A DNA stretch of 64,000 nt from Siphonodentalium dalli (GCA_032622095.1 CP136069.1:156603043-156667042); one strand, 5' to 3'; positions 29,150-41,204 are shown, counted from the first letter of the stretch. Notes: generated by a model not told the origin, from the letters alone. Numbers and translations are program-made.

Positions 29150-32100
29150 AATTCTTCGCCCATTTACGCGATGAATATGTTTTCACCCATCCATGCAGCT
29201 TATTGGCTTGATAGGAAATACATTAAGAGTGGTTATGTTTTAGTATCTGATAATGGTGTACGATACAAGAGGGTGTCTTTGCCCATGTCGATTTATTCTT
29301 AGGGCAATACGTTTCTTTGTTTTAAAAGAAACAGATAAGTTAGATGAATGTCTTCAACACATCCTCGTCGTAATAGCTTCATAGTGGACCTAAATATTCA
29401 CATAGGTTGATATTGGACTTATTTGGTTCTGAACTAAGCCCACACAGTGTACTTATTCCCTTTAAATGTACATTTGTCAAGTCGTGAGTTTTTTATTCTT
29501 GTTATTTAACAGCTAAAATAAGTGCAATACGGCTTAATTCATATTGAAATCGGGCTGCTTTAAAAACGTGCGTTTAGGCCCATATTGGGCTTATTTCACA
29601 TCTAAATAAAGCCAATGCGAGCTTATATTTCAGCCCTATTGCATAGGTTCAATAAATATGAATTTATTTCAGCGTGAACAGTCTGACATGTGTACGCAAG
29701 TTGGAAGGAGATGTAATAGATGTTGAAAAATACACGAACTATCGATATGCTCTGAAAAATACTTTCCACAGTTTTAAACAGCCATTTTACATTTTTCGAG
29801 CAGAACGTGAAACAAACGCTCTTTATTGCTACCATATCGGGAATAGACATACACCGAACGCTCTTTTTGGTTCCACGCCGCGCGCGCAAATGGCTGCTTT
29901 AAGTTTGGGAAGCAGATATCATTAAGTGTTTGTTAACATTTTGATTTCTTAAGGATAACTCCAGTTTTGGATTGTCTCAACCAAAGTTGGTATATTTTCT
30001 CAGCCAAACAATAAAGGCCAAGTTCGATTAGTTTCTGTTCAATAGATTCTGCATGTTCTGTGGCCCATCTACGACTTGCACATTGCCTAAATTTGATATT
30101 TTGGTTCACGATCATTAACTCCGGTTTGTTTTATTTGATAGGAACTGAATTCCTCTTGTTGACTACGGTACTGTTACGGTAAGCTGGCAATGTTTGGGCC
30201 TATGTGTGCTTTGACATCTTTATCTTCGAGCGTTTGATGTGTGTGGTTCACAGGACGTGTAATGGTAGTCCAACAAATTAGACGATTCGGATTAAGATAT
30301 ATTTTAATATTTGGACATCTATGTTGTCTTAATTCCTCATCCGTCTAATACACGACGTGAAAGCGTTGATCACAAAGAACCCAGTAATTTAATGGAGAAG
30401 GACATGCCCATTTAGATTACATTGGTCACGTCTAATGACACAAATAAAACCATAAATAAAAAACATACCTTTTGTTGGAATGTTAAATATCATGACTGAA
30501 CTAACTAGCATAAATGTGTGTCACTGTTAATCCATAAAATGTTCTTTGAAAGAAACCGACAATTTTTGTAATCGTCTGCGCTCAAAACACACACACAGTT
30601 CAGTAGCATAAAGCATAAAATTGAAAGCATTAAGAACACTATATTGGGGTAGGGTTAAGTTTTACTTTATTTCTTAATTCTGGTCTGGTACATGATTATA
30701 TCATTTCATGTCTGGTATTGGGGATGAATTTATGCTTATTGTGGTGCATGCTGTGCAGTTGTATCCATAAAACTGACAACGTCATGGGAATTGTTTAGTA
30801 ATTTTTAACTTCAAAATAATGAAATTTTAGCTAATTTACCCAAACAAAATCAAATATTTAAACAAAATAGACTCTCCCATATAACATAGACCTCCTCAGA
30901 TACATTCTAAGTCCATGATATATGATAAGATTCTGAATTGGTTAACAAAACGGGCCATTCTGACTTGACAGGTATTTTCAGATAGAAAATCAGTTTAGGG
31001 GGAGGGTTAAGCTTTTGAAAATATCTCGGCTTGTTTGATATCAGTGGTTGTGATATCAGTGAATCAGGTATATAATGCTGAAAATTTTGATGCACCACCG
31101 ACAACTTTATACCAAAAAATGAAAATTTTATAGAAAAACTTCTGGAAAACCTTTTTGAAAAAGCACTGCAATTTATGCATTTTTTTTGGCATTTTCGCGA
31201 ATTTTTCACAACAATTGTTGGAGAATATCATTTATTGCACATCAGTAATGTTAAGCAACCCAGATAAAATAAATATCTGATATTCAAGTATATTTTATTC
31301 GACATTTCTCTTGTTTTATTGGTTTTCGTGATTATACTGAAATTTGCAGGTCAAAAACACTAAAAAGGTCAAAAAAATATATTTTCCACCTGCTCCGCCC
31401 TGGATACCTCAGTGTTTTGGAATCCCCATGGGGCAAGGATAATTGGAGATAGCGTCAAAATTTCTACCCTTTCGTGTGATACTACCCTCATCTGTGGGGC
31501 CGGTCTAATTATGTATGTGGTTCACAGGACGTGTAATGGCAGCCTGCATCAATTGGGATCACATCGCAACTGCCAGTAGACAATTCTGGTCCAGAAGTTC
31601 CTGAATAGAGAAGACTGAGAGGCATCTCTTCTTGAATCTTGATGACAAATCTGAGGCGCCGTTACACTATCGAGACGTCCCCAGGATTCAGCGGCCATGC
31701 ACGAAAAATGTTTGTCGCTATGCGCGATATCAGTTAAAGGTACTCAACCCGATAAAACTCCTCTCAATTACTATTTCAATGGCTTCGGGGGTCAAAAATA
31801 TTTTATTCGAGTCGAGGAAGTCACCCATCAAAGCTCAGATTTGTTAGATATCGATTTTAGAAATCTATTATTTTTCATTATCGGGAATACTATCTGGCCC
31901 AGAACTTTTTAGAGTAATCCATCCTTGTCTGTTTGAATAGATTCGGAGAACACATCCAGAGCAGATTACGGCAGTTAGTAGTACTGATCTCGAGTTTATA
32001 ACAAATTTCAAAAATCAATATCTAATGACTCTGAGCTTTGTTTGATGGGTTCCTCGACTCGAATCAAATATTTGTTACCCCCAAAGCCAAAGAAATAGTA

Positions 32101-32610
32101 ATATAGGACCCTCCGATCGGATTGTTGTTGTTGGAATCTGTTGAGATGGGGACCCTCTTTACGGGTTGAGTACCTTTAAGCATAATATGCTTGGAGTTTG
32201 TCCTTGTCATGCTCGTATGGCTTATTTTCAATAACTTAGTTTTTCTTTTGAAGCTAATTACCAACAGGGTGAACAAGTAAAATTTGGCAATTATTTGCTA
32301 TGCCATGTGTGCCGACTGCGTGACTCTTCTCGACTAAATGGTACTGAAAGAGACATATGACCATTTGGATGTCACACGCGTGGTGTCTCGATGCTACCTA
32401 TAAAGCATGTGGGGGAGTAGCTCCGCCTTGTAAATCTTAGAGATCCAACAACATAATGCTCGCTCATGGTTGACGAGGTAGTGGGGCCGAATAAAAGTTG
32501 GTATCGGCTCTTAAGGGCGCGTCCACATGTGTTATCGGTGGTTAAAGCAGGGAAAAATTCTTCGAAAAACAGTTGTCAATAGGATTTCGTAATCGATCCG
32601 AATTAGATAT
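29150..32610 (+). repeat. Satellite unit 11, interrupted by a MITE
   Basis: The unit is 3,461 bp because a 438-bp TTAA-flanked element is inserted at 31,738. It has the right-block 19-bp segment and CAAACAAAATC. A private change, TCTTATAGATCC, falls in the neighbouring unit 10 end. Confidence 0.95.
31738..32175. mobile_element. 438-bp TTAA-flanked MITE (piggyBac-like) in satellite unit 11
   Basis: Uninterrupted units read CAGTTAAGCATAATATGC. Here TTAA is duplicated on both sides (31,734-31,737 and 32,176-32,179) of a 438-bp insert that starts AGGTACTCAACCCG and ends CGGGTTGAGTACCT, a perfect 14-bp terminal inverted repeat. Further inverted similarity lies inside: the block with CGAGTCGAGGAAGTCACCC (31,805-31,860) mirrors the block with GGGTTCCTCGACTCG (32,010-32,065). 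No ORF fits a transposase, so it is non-autonomous. TTAA targets are used by piggyBac and Kolobok superfamilies; which one is inference. Relatives lie at 40,698, 59,733 and 60,623. Confidence 0.92.
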
Positions 32611-35106
32611 AATTCTTCGCCCATTTACGCGATGAATATGTTTTCACCCATCCATGCAGCTTATTGGCTTGATAGGAAATACATTAAGAGTGGTTATGTT
32701 TTAGTATCTGATAATGGTGTACGATACAAGAGGGTGTCTTTGCCCATGTCGATTTATTCTTAGGGCAATACGTTTCTTTGTTTTAAAAGAAACAGATAAG
32801 TTAGATGAATGTCTTCAACACATCCTCGTCGTAATAGCTTCATAGTGGACCTAAATATTCACATAGGTTGATATTGGACTTATTTGGTTCTGAACTAAGC
32901 CCACACAGTGTACTTATTCCCTTTAAATGTACATTTGTCAAGTCGTGAGTTTTTTATTCTTGTTATTTAACAGCTAAAATAAGTGCAATACGGCTTAATT
33001 CATATTGAAATCGGGCTGCTTTAAAAACGTGCGTTTAGGCCCATATTGGGCTTATTTCACATCTAAATAAAGCCAATGCGAGCTTATATTTCAGCCCTAT
33101 TGCATAGGTTCAATAAATATGAACTTATTTCAGCGTGAACAGTCTGACATGTGTACGCAAGTTGGAAGGAGATGTAATAGATGTTGAAAAATACACGAAC
33201 TATCGATATGCTCTGAAAAATACTTTCCACAGTTTTAAACAGCCATTTTACATTTTTCGAGCAGAACGTGAAACAAACGCTCTTTATTGCTACCATATCG
33301 GGAATAGACATACACCGAACGCTCTTTTTGGTTCCACGCCGCTCTCAACCAAATTTGGTATATTTTCTCAGCCAAACAATAAAGGCCAAGTTCGATTAGT
33401 TTCTGTTCAATCGATTCTGCATGTTCTGTGGCCCATCTACGACTTGCACATTGCCTAAATTTGATATTTTGGTTCACGATCATTAACTCCGGTTTGTTTT
33501 ATTTGATAGGAACTGAATTCCTCTTGTTGACTACGGTACTGTTACGGTAAGCTGGCAATGTTTGGGCCTATGTGTGCTTTGACATCTTTATCTTCGAGCG
33601 TTTGATGTGTGTGGTTCACAGGACGTGTAATGGTAGTCCAACAAATTAGACGATTCGGATTAAGATATATTTTAATATTTGGACATATATGTTGTCTTAA
33701 TTCCTCATCCGTCTGATACACGACGTGAAAGCGTTGATCACAAATAACCCAGTAATTTAATGGAGAAGGACATGCCCATTTAGATTACATTGGTCACGTC
33801 TAATGACACAAATAAAACCATAAATAAAAAACATACCTTTTGTTGGAATGTTAAATATCATGACTGAACTAACTAGCATAAATGTGTGTCACTGTTAATC
33901 CATAAAATGTTCTTTGAAAGAAACCGACAATTTTTGTAATCGTCTGCGCTCAAAACACACACACAGTTCAGTAGCATAAAGCATAAAATTGAAAGCATTA
34001 AGAACACTATATTGGGGTAGGGTTAAGTTTTACTTTATTTCTTAATTCTGGTCTGGTACATGATTATATCATTTCATGTCTGGTATTGGGGATGAATTTA
34101 TGCTTATTGTGGTGCATGCTGTGCAGTTGTATCCATAAAACTGACAACGTCATGGGAATTGTTTAGTAATTTTTAACTTCAAAATAATGAAATTTTAGCT
34201 AATTTACCCAAACAAAATCAAATATTTAAACAAAATAGACTCTCCCATATAACATAGACCTCCTCAGATACATTCTAAGTCCATGATATATGATAAGATT
34301 CTGAATTGGTTAACAAAACGGGCCATTCTGACTTGACAGGTATTTTCAGATAGAAAATCAGTTTAGGGGGGAGGGTTAAGCTTTTGAAAATATCTCGGCT
34401 TGTTTGATATCAGTGGTTGTGATATCAGTGAATCAGGTATATAATGCTGAAAATTTTGATGCACCACCGACAACTTTATACCAAAAAATGAAAATTTTAT
34501 AGAAAAACTTCTGGAAACCCTTTTTGAAAAAGCACTGCAATTTATGCATTTTTTTTGGCATTTTCGCGAATTTTTCACAACAATTGTTGGAGAATATCAT
34601 TTATTGCACATCAGTAATGTTAAGCAACCCAGATAAAATAAATATCTGATATTCAAGTATATTTTATTCGACATTTCTCTTGTTTTATTGGTTTTCGTGA
34701 TTATACTGAAATTTGCAGGTCAAAAACACTAAAAAGGTCAAAAAAATATATTTTCCACCTGCTCCGCCCTGGATACCTCAGTGTTTTGGAATCCCCATGG
34801 GGCAAGGATAATTGGAGATAGCGTCAATATTTCTACCCTTTCGTGTGATACTACCCTCATCTGTGGGGCCGGTCTAATTATGTATGTGGTTCACAGGACG
34901 TGTAATGGCAGCCTGCATCAATTGGGATCACATCGCAACTGCCAGTAGACAATTCTGGTCCAGAAGTTCCTGAATAGAGAAGACTGAGAGGCATCTCTTC
35001 TTGAATCTTGATGACAAATCTGAGGCGCCGTTACACTATCGAGACGTCCCCAGGATTCAGCGGCCATGCACGAAAAATGTTTGTCGCTATGCGCGATATC
35101 AGTTTT
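32611..35106 (+). repeat. Satellite unit 12, truncated last copy
   Basis: The unit has a 93-bp internal deletion at about 33,349 (CCACGCCGC joined to TCTCAACC). It stops after CGATATCAGTT at about 35,105, missing the last roughly 500 bp. The break falls at the same CAGTTAA position that carries the MITE in unit 11 and the 3-bp expansion in unit 10. Confidence 0.93.
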
Positions 35107-35415
35107 GACCACTCTCACCAAAAAAAGTGCTGATGGGTACACAGGATTTACAAAATGTGCTGAAGGGTACACAGGGTTTGAAATGTCATTATAAAGGTCA
35201 TTCAGTCTTCGTATCTGCCATGATTTCTGCCAGAGAATAATTGTTTACGTTCCAATGAATATTAAAATGTACTGAAAACAAACTGCTAATGGGCGCCATA
35301 CTTTCATAAACACAATTTATGTAATGGTGTTCGTGCCGATCACAAACCCTGTGTACCATTCAGCACATTTTCAAACCATGTGTACCCTTCAGCACTTTTT
35401 GGGTGAGAGTGACCC
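35107..35415. mobile_element. Foldback MITE at the satellite border
   Basis: Left end GACCACTCTCACC and right end GGGTGAGAGTGACC are inverted, and similarity extends about 80 bp inward. Each arm contains two copies of a GTGCTGAAGGGTACACAGG-like motif spaced about 36 bp apart. No coding capacity. The same terminal motif GGGGTCACTCTCACC recurs at 45,659-45,673 inside the palindrome. Target duplication is unclear because the left flank is satellite and the right flank is unrelated. Confidence 0.8.
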
Positions 35416-36424
35416 CTTCAGAAACATTATATTACCGCATTTTTCGACTTTATACCTTTCCCTGTCAAAACTTAAAAAAGTTCTCAGGTTTTTTACTGGT
35501 GGAATATGATATCTACGGGCGTTAGCGTACAGTCTAGGTACCCAGTTTTTTTTAAGGATAAACGTAGTTGGCCGGGGTACCAGCTTGACCTTTGCATTGT
35601 TCTGAGAACATAATTGTTGAAGATATATCGCATGCTATCAAATGGCACATAGGTAATCATCTTTAATATTTATATTTCTGATCGATAATTGCTTTTTCTC
35701 GGGGATATAACTTTTATAATTTACGAAAACGTACGTATAACATAACACCGCAAAGGTCAAGCTGGGTAGGCACGTACAATGACCCCTTCAGCCTTAATAA
35801 TGTAATATGCTGGCCTACATTTCGGCCGTACCCTATATATTACAGGGTATGATGGAACTTCAGAAACCAAGCTAATCAACGCTCCGTTTGTCTTTATTAA
35901 ATGTTTCCATATATATGAATTTTGTGTTCCGACATGCACGCAGCACCATGCAGGATGGGTATGGTATAGGCCTATAGGCCTATCGCATTAAATATCTAGA
36001 CTAAATGGGTATAAAGTCACAACAAACCGATGTTGTTGGGATAGACATACCAGTGCATGGTGTTGTTTGCGACACAATCATGTCACAGTTTTCCCTAAAT
36101 TATTGAGGTGGGTTTGTCGCGAGCCGAGAGATCTCACATATATTGTCGCTCTCCTCACATATAATGTGGGGTGTGTTCCATTTACCCGATAATATACTTA
36201 TAGTAGGGTTGTCTTTCATGGACACGCGGTTTCGGTTTCGGTTTCGCTTCCGTGCGATCGAACCAATGTGAATGGAGATTTGTTTTAACTTTCCAGTAAC
36301 TGTTTAACGTACCAAGGGTCAAGCACATTATTACAACACCAGGGACCACAAGAAAACTAAGATGCATGCATCAGGTCGGCCGTGAACTATCTACCATAGA
36401 ATTGTTGTAGCTATCGATTATACA
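35416..36424. other. Single-copy-looking spacer, no gene seen
   Basis: No ORF with coding character. It contains one perfect 16-bp inverted pair, CCAGCTTGACCTTTGC at 35,580-35,595 and its reverse complement at 35,750-35,765, and a small palindromic run ATAGGCCTATAGGCCTAT near 35,967. Nothing else stands out. Confidence 0.5.
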
Positions 36425-36439
36425 TTTTGAAACACCTGT

Positions 36440-36490
36440 CTGTATGTATGTATGTATGTGTGTATGCGTGAATGCATGTGTGTATGTGTT
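36440..36490. repeat. TGTA-type microsatellite
   Basis: Interrupted run of TGTATGTATG / TGTGTATG. Downstream to 36,690 lies unclassified DNA with a repeated GGCATGTTTCTGGACC phrase (36,549 and 36,668). Confidence 0.75.
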
Positions 36491-36759
36491 ATAGACTCTA
36501 ACACTGCTCGAATTTGGTATTTAACGTGTCAACTTGACCTCGCTCATAGGCATGTTTCTGGACCTTGACCGATCCGACTACAAATTTGTGTGTAGGACTA
36601 CTTCGATCCCGGGAGCAATATGGACGGGTCCAATTTCACGTGGGACCATGTTCTCGAACGTGCTGATATAGGCATGTTTCTGGACCAATTGAACAATAGT
36701 TTGGCCAGACGCTGTATATACTGGGTACTGTCCAGATGGAGGCGATCACAAAAAAAAAT

Positions 36760-37310
36760 CCCTAACTAGCCCGAACGAAGTCGAGTACATCAGCTAGTTT
36801 AATATATATTTTGGACATTTGTCTGTCTGTTTGTCTGTTAGCTATGGCCGGGAAAACTGCCGGACAGATTTGACGAAATTTGATACCTAGGGGTAATTAT
36901 TTCAGGGAGTATTTTGGACGGGTCAAATCTTGATCCCGACCTGACTTTGACATTCAAAAAGATCAATTCAAGGTCAAATCTGGTAAAACGGAAGTATTTC
37001 AACGAAATTTGATACCTACTGTTACTTTTGTCCCAGGAGTGTTTCGGGTGGGTCAAATCATGACCATGACCTGATCTTGACATTCAAAATTGTCAATTCA
37101 AGGTCAAATCGGGTATAAAGCCGGGCGGATTTCGACGGGTACTTTTGTCGTGACTTTTGTCCGGGGAGTGTTTTGGACGGGTCAAATCGTGACCCCGACA
37201 TGACCTTCACCTTTAAAATAGTCAATTCAAGGTTAAATCGCGCATTTCTCCGAAAATCAGAGGGGAACATCCCGGACGAAGTGGGGTCCACGAGCTACAA
37301 TTATATATTT
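36760..37310. repeat. Dispersed element with three diverged ~132-bp subrepeats
   Basis: Begins around CTAGCCCGAACGAAGTCGAG, followed by a TGTCTGTCTGTTTG run. Three diverged copies follow (about 36,869-36,975, 37,001-37,110 and 37,133-37,240), each with GGGTCAAATC, GACCTGA and CAATTCAAGGTCAAATC in order. It ends near GACGAAGTGGGGTCCACGAG. The reading frames on the minus strand are by-products of the repeat. The architecture resembles the longer element at 56.5 kb. Confidence 0.6.
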
Positions 37311-38725
37311 CTAGATTTAGTTACAAACTAAATACCTGTATATTGTACAAAGAAATGTTTGACAAATATATCTGTATCAATATTACCATACGGGTCATTA
37401 AAATAGATACGACGAAACAAATTTTGAAGGGTGCATGTATCAGGTAAATATTTATATTTCAAATGATGACAGGAATGCAGAAAGTTGGAGTACCTACGTA
37501 ATACTGGCTATCCGCATGAAGAGATATACATGTATATAAAAACCAGATGAGGGATATGTCTGTACAGTTGCTAAACAATTCAGTCATGCAAAAGAGGATC
37601 AAAGAGTAAGATACCAAATTGCTGCCTGTGGTAATGTTTTTTAACGAAATTCGGGAAAATTAGATTACTCTCACCCTGGTTATCCAGAAGATAATTGTGG
37701 AATCTGATGACGATCGGACAAGGGGTGTCGTCTGTAGGATCAACCAAATTATTTAGCCATAAAAATAGTAAAATTGAAGATCACCGCTGTCAGTGATGTC
37801 TTCACAAGGACAGTTTGAGAACAAAATATGGCTCACATCTAGCGGTGACCCAAAATATCCACATAAGAACAAGTTCTCCAATAAAAGCTGGCTGCAGGGT
37901 GCGCCAATTGATTCAAATTCGAAATTTAGCAGGGTGTACTGCTTGTGGCCATGTTTTCCCCGCAAATTTGATAGACTGATGGACAAAACCACTGAATCCG
38001 TTGAATCAATATACATGTATACATGGATTAATTTATATGCATTGTTATACACAGTACTGGTATATAAAGGTACTGAAAATAACTATATTACTAGTATACA
38101 CAAAATAAACCATATATCATGGCTATGGGTTCTAATATCCGAACATGACAGCTGAGAACTTGGTGTGAATTAAAGAGTGGTGGTTTCTCAAGCATATCTA
38201 ACCCTCCACGTTAGAAACATGCCATTAAATGTCATAAGTATAATCTAGCTTGAGGACAGAAGTGATCCATAAAACCCCCCTTAATTCAACCAGGTCCTCG
38301 CGCGATGTATGATCGATCACATGATGATCTAGGGGGATTAGAATTGATGTATAAAAACAGCACTGCATGTAAATATAAAATAAAATAGTGCTACATCTTA
38401 TTACAGATTATTGCCATATATAATCAGTGATTATACAGACAGTCTGACAAAATAAAGTTTCAGTGACATTCTATCCGAAGAGGGGAATAATTTCATCTGT
38501 TACAGTCAATGGAGCAATTATGAATCTGGAAAGGTGAAATTTCTAAGTAATACTAGATATCGACATGACGCGATAAAATATAACGTAAATGCAATATGGC
38601 CGCTGGCGACCATTTTTTCCTATGAAATTAAAAAAATATTTGATAGCTCTCATCTGATAGATCAATATCAAGATAAATATGAAGTTTGGTGATGATCGGA
38701 TGAGTGAAGTGGACTGTGCTAAACG
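37311..38725. other. Spacer with dispersed-repeat fragments, no gene supported
   Basis: Contains a 120-codon plus-strand frame (37,793-38,155) overlapped by a 99-codon minus-strand frame, neither with recognisable domains. Phrases such as GATGATCGGATGAGTGAAG (38,688) and AATATGGCCGCTGG (38,596) belong to the same style of repeat as the minisatellites at 41.2 and 58.1 kb, so I treat this as repeat-derived. Confidence 0.45.
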
Positions 38726-38736
38726 GTTTAGTAATG

Positions 38737-39045
38737 CTTAAAAAGATTCTTACCTTAATATTTTTATGTTCACTTTATAAACTTCACTGAGTCATCTTTG
38801 TCATGTATTGAGTTTGATATCTTTTGTTAACAGTTTATAAATCATGTATGTCTCATGTTTGTTATTTTAATTTATGTGTTTATTATCATTAAATAAAGTT
38901 GCATTCCTTAAAAAGATGCTTACCTCAATGTTTTTATGTTCACTTTATAAACTCCACTGAGTCATCTTTGTCATGTATTGAATTTGATATCTTTTGTTAA
39001 CAGTTTATAAATTATGTATGTCTCGTGTTCGTTATTATATTATAT
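38737..39045 (+). repeat. 169-bp tandem duplication, two copies
   Basis: CTTAAAAAGAT begins copies at 38,738 and 38,907. Both include GTTCACTTTATAAACT, CTGAGTCATCTTTGTCATG and GATATCTTTTGTTAACAG with a few substitutions. An AATAAA lies near the end of copy 1. No gene evident. Confidence 0.85.
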
Positions 39046-40079
39046 ACACTTTATAGTGTGTTTTCAGAACGAAAACAAATTGAATAAAATCAACAAATTT
39101 GTAAATTTAAAAACAATTCAAACGTTGTTGTATTCCATGTCCCAGCCCGGACATATACACCAAATTTCAATAATATTCATTGAGAAACAACGGACCAAAC
39201 GCTATATAACACCCGTATACATCTTTTATTCCGTATCGGACTCGGGTACATGTTATAGTAGGTACCGAATTGACACACGTCGACTGGGCGAGTTGGCCCT
39301 GGGGCGATTAGGCCGATTCCGGCACATTCTAGAATTTACCGTATGTATCCGTTTACGCGTAGTTTACTTTAGAAAGTTCCGCAATTAATACCGTAAATAG
39401 AGCGACCATATTTGACAGAGAATGCCTCTGTTATTGATTATCAAGTTGCTGTACATTAAAAACGACAAATTCACATGCCCGTTCAAGCGCAGTAGTCTAT
39501 TTTCCCCATGTTAAAGGACATCCACAAATACTAAATAACGCTAACCTACTGCCGAATGTTTGACACGACAACTGTTAACATATTTGGGCTGAATTCATCT
39601 GACGCGGTATTATTCCTCAAAATAAACAACAAAACCATCGTTACTTGGAAATGTAGTTTGGGCTAACATTTACATAAATCCTCCAGATCAATTATCCGAC
39701 ACACACGTCAGATGAAAAAGTCACATGAAGTAACCGGCCAAATTGGCCGAAATGAATTAAGTGATTAAAGAATACAACAACAACAAATTTTGGACAAAAG
39801 TCAAAACAATTGTTTTGGATGTTTGGAAAAAAATTGAGAGAAACAAAATCAATCAATTATCAAATGATCAATGTAATTAACTTGTATTTGTTGTAAGTAT
39901 CGGTACTATCAGACTATTATTAATAGGGCCTATCAATTTCAACAACTGTTCTGTGTTCAACTTTCAATCTTAAAATTTGAACATGAGTCATCATTTAATC
40001 AGAGACGTGGTCACAGGGGTGGGTGGGTCATGGTGTTGTTGTGTTTGAACTTAAGTTTAGGATTAATTCTCCCCAGCAG
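39046..40079. other. Spacer with no supported gene
   Basis: A 124-codon frame crosses from the duplication into this stretch but shows no domain. GACTGGGCGAGTTGGCCC followed by GGGCGATTAGGCC at about 39,280-39,315 looks like part of a dispersed repeat. Otherwise AT-rich DNA with nothing I can assign. Confidence 0.4.
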
Positions 40080-40086
40080 AGTCACT

Positions 40087-40148
40087 TATTATTTTGAGCC
40101 ATTCTAATGTCCAGTCATATTATTTTGAGCCATTCTAATGTCCAGTCA
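40087..40148 (+). repeat. 31-bp perfect tandem duplication
   Basis: Two adjacent copies of a 31-bp block containing TTGAGCCATTCTAATGTCCA, starting at 40,087 and 40,118. Confidence 0.9.
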
Positions 40149-40697
40149 GCGTGTCATTAAACAGGGACAGAATAGCTTCATGTCCAATGGTTTAATTGGC
40201 CCAAATCTGTGTCAGTAATCTGGGGCAATAAGCAATCAGTTTGTCCAGACCTGGTTTCAAGGGATTAATCTCCCCAGTTCAGGGGGGGGGAGGGGGTCTG
40301 CAAATGTTTTGCCGAACACTAGGCGGGGGTGGGTGGGTGGTTAGGTAGCCCGGCTTACACATTTTTTCCTGACCCTGTAAATTTTTTCCAAGTCATTTTT
40401 CTTCAAAATAATGGGACAAAAGGTTTTAAGAATGCTTCTATTATGTAATAGGTATATATGCACATAACTCTTGTTAGGGGGATTTGAGCTCACCATCAGT
40501 TAAAAATGAGGGATGACACCAAGGGGTAATAAAAAGGTCAGCTTGCTAAATGTTTTCATCAAGGATCTATCAATGCACATTGACATGGAAAGGCTCAGAT
40601 TTAGTTCTATTAAAAATCATGCATTTATTCAACCTGATGTAAATGAAAACATAACACAATAATAGATTCTTCAAATAAATGTAAACTCTTCACTTAA

Positions 40698-41108
40698 AGG
40701 TACTCAATCCGATTCGATGGTCCCCATATGGCATATCATCAGATTCCAACAACAACAAATTGTTTTTGAAATGCCGCTTCAGTTATCAGAATCGAGTAAT
40801 TGCCCAAAAATAATGTTAATCACAGTCAACTATAGTATAAAATTGCCCAAAACCTGTTATTTGTCAAATATCTGGCACAAAAAAGCCACTTGATTTTAGA
40901 GTTATCCATCTTCATCTGCAATTTGGTCAGAGAAGTCTTCTCGTCGACTGTTTACTGGGCCACTTAAAATTAAAATAATAGACTTCAAACATCGATATCT
41001 AATCACTCTGAGCTTTGATTGGTTGGTTCCTCGACTCGAATCAAATATCTTTTACCGCCGATGCCAAGGAAATAGTAATTTGCGAGCGACATTTCGGATT
41101 GAGTACCT
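40698..41108. mobile_element. 411-bp TTAA-flanked MITE
   Basis: TTAA at 40,694-40,697 and 41,109-41,112 flank an element starting AGGTACTCAATCCGA and ending TCGGATTGAGTACCT, a perfect 15-bp inverted repeat. The interior shares CCTCGACTCGAATCAAATAT with the MITE in satellite unit 11 and GAAATGCCGCTTCAG in inverted form with the copy ending at 62,535, so all are one family. No coding capacity. Confidence 0.92.
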
Positions 41109-41164
41109 TTAACTCTTCAAATAAAAATAGACTATTAAAAAAAACGTAATAAAACAAAGGTGTT

Positions 41165-41186
41165 AAAAAAAAAAAAAAAAAAAACG
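41165..41186 (+). repeat. Poly-A tract
   Basis: About 20 consecutive A. It may be a retroelement tail or simple slippage; the upstream sequence is not diagnostic. Confidence 0.7.
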
Positions 41187-41204
41187 ATTTCAACGATATT
41201 CGGT

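Larger units (their letters stand above)
1..35106. repeat. 3,002-bp tandem satellite array (12 units)
   Basis: The start AATTCTTCGCCCATTTACGC recurs at 1, 3003, 6005, 9007, 11170, 14157, 17144, 20131, 23119, 26121, 29150 and 32611, always in the same orientation. Spacings are 3002, 3002, 3002, 2163, 2987, 2987, 2987, 2988, 3002, 3029 and 3461. Deviations are explained by identifiable indels. By eye units 1-9 differ at only a handful of positions per 3 kb. The array continues past the left edge, and ends at 35,106 inside a unit. No tRNA, 5S rRNA, U1-U6 snRNA or histone gene was recognised, and no ORF exceeds about 100 codons, so the unit is best treated as non-coding satellite. The AT-rich middle (about unit positions 1300-2200) has homopolymers; positions 2220-2560 and 2760-2950 are the most GC-rich. 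Confidence 0.97.

Noticed and set aside
37753-38155. Longest plus-strand frame (120 codons) and its minus-strand partner
   Set aside because: No domain, no splice or poly-A context, and the region contains dispersed-repeat phrases. Opposite-strand overlap suggests chance.
39014-39388. 124-codon frame
   Set aside because: It starts inside a 169-bp tandem duplication and passes into an apparent dispersed repeat with biased composition; no domain seen.
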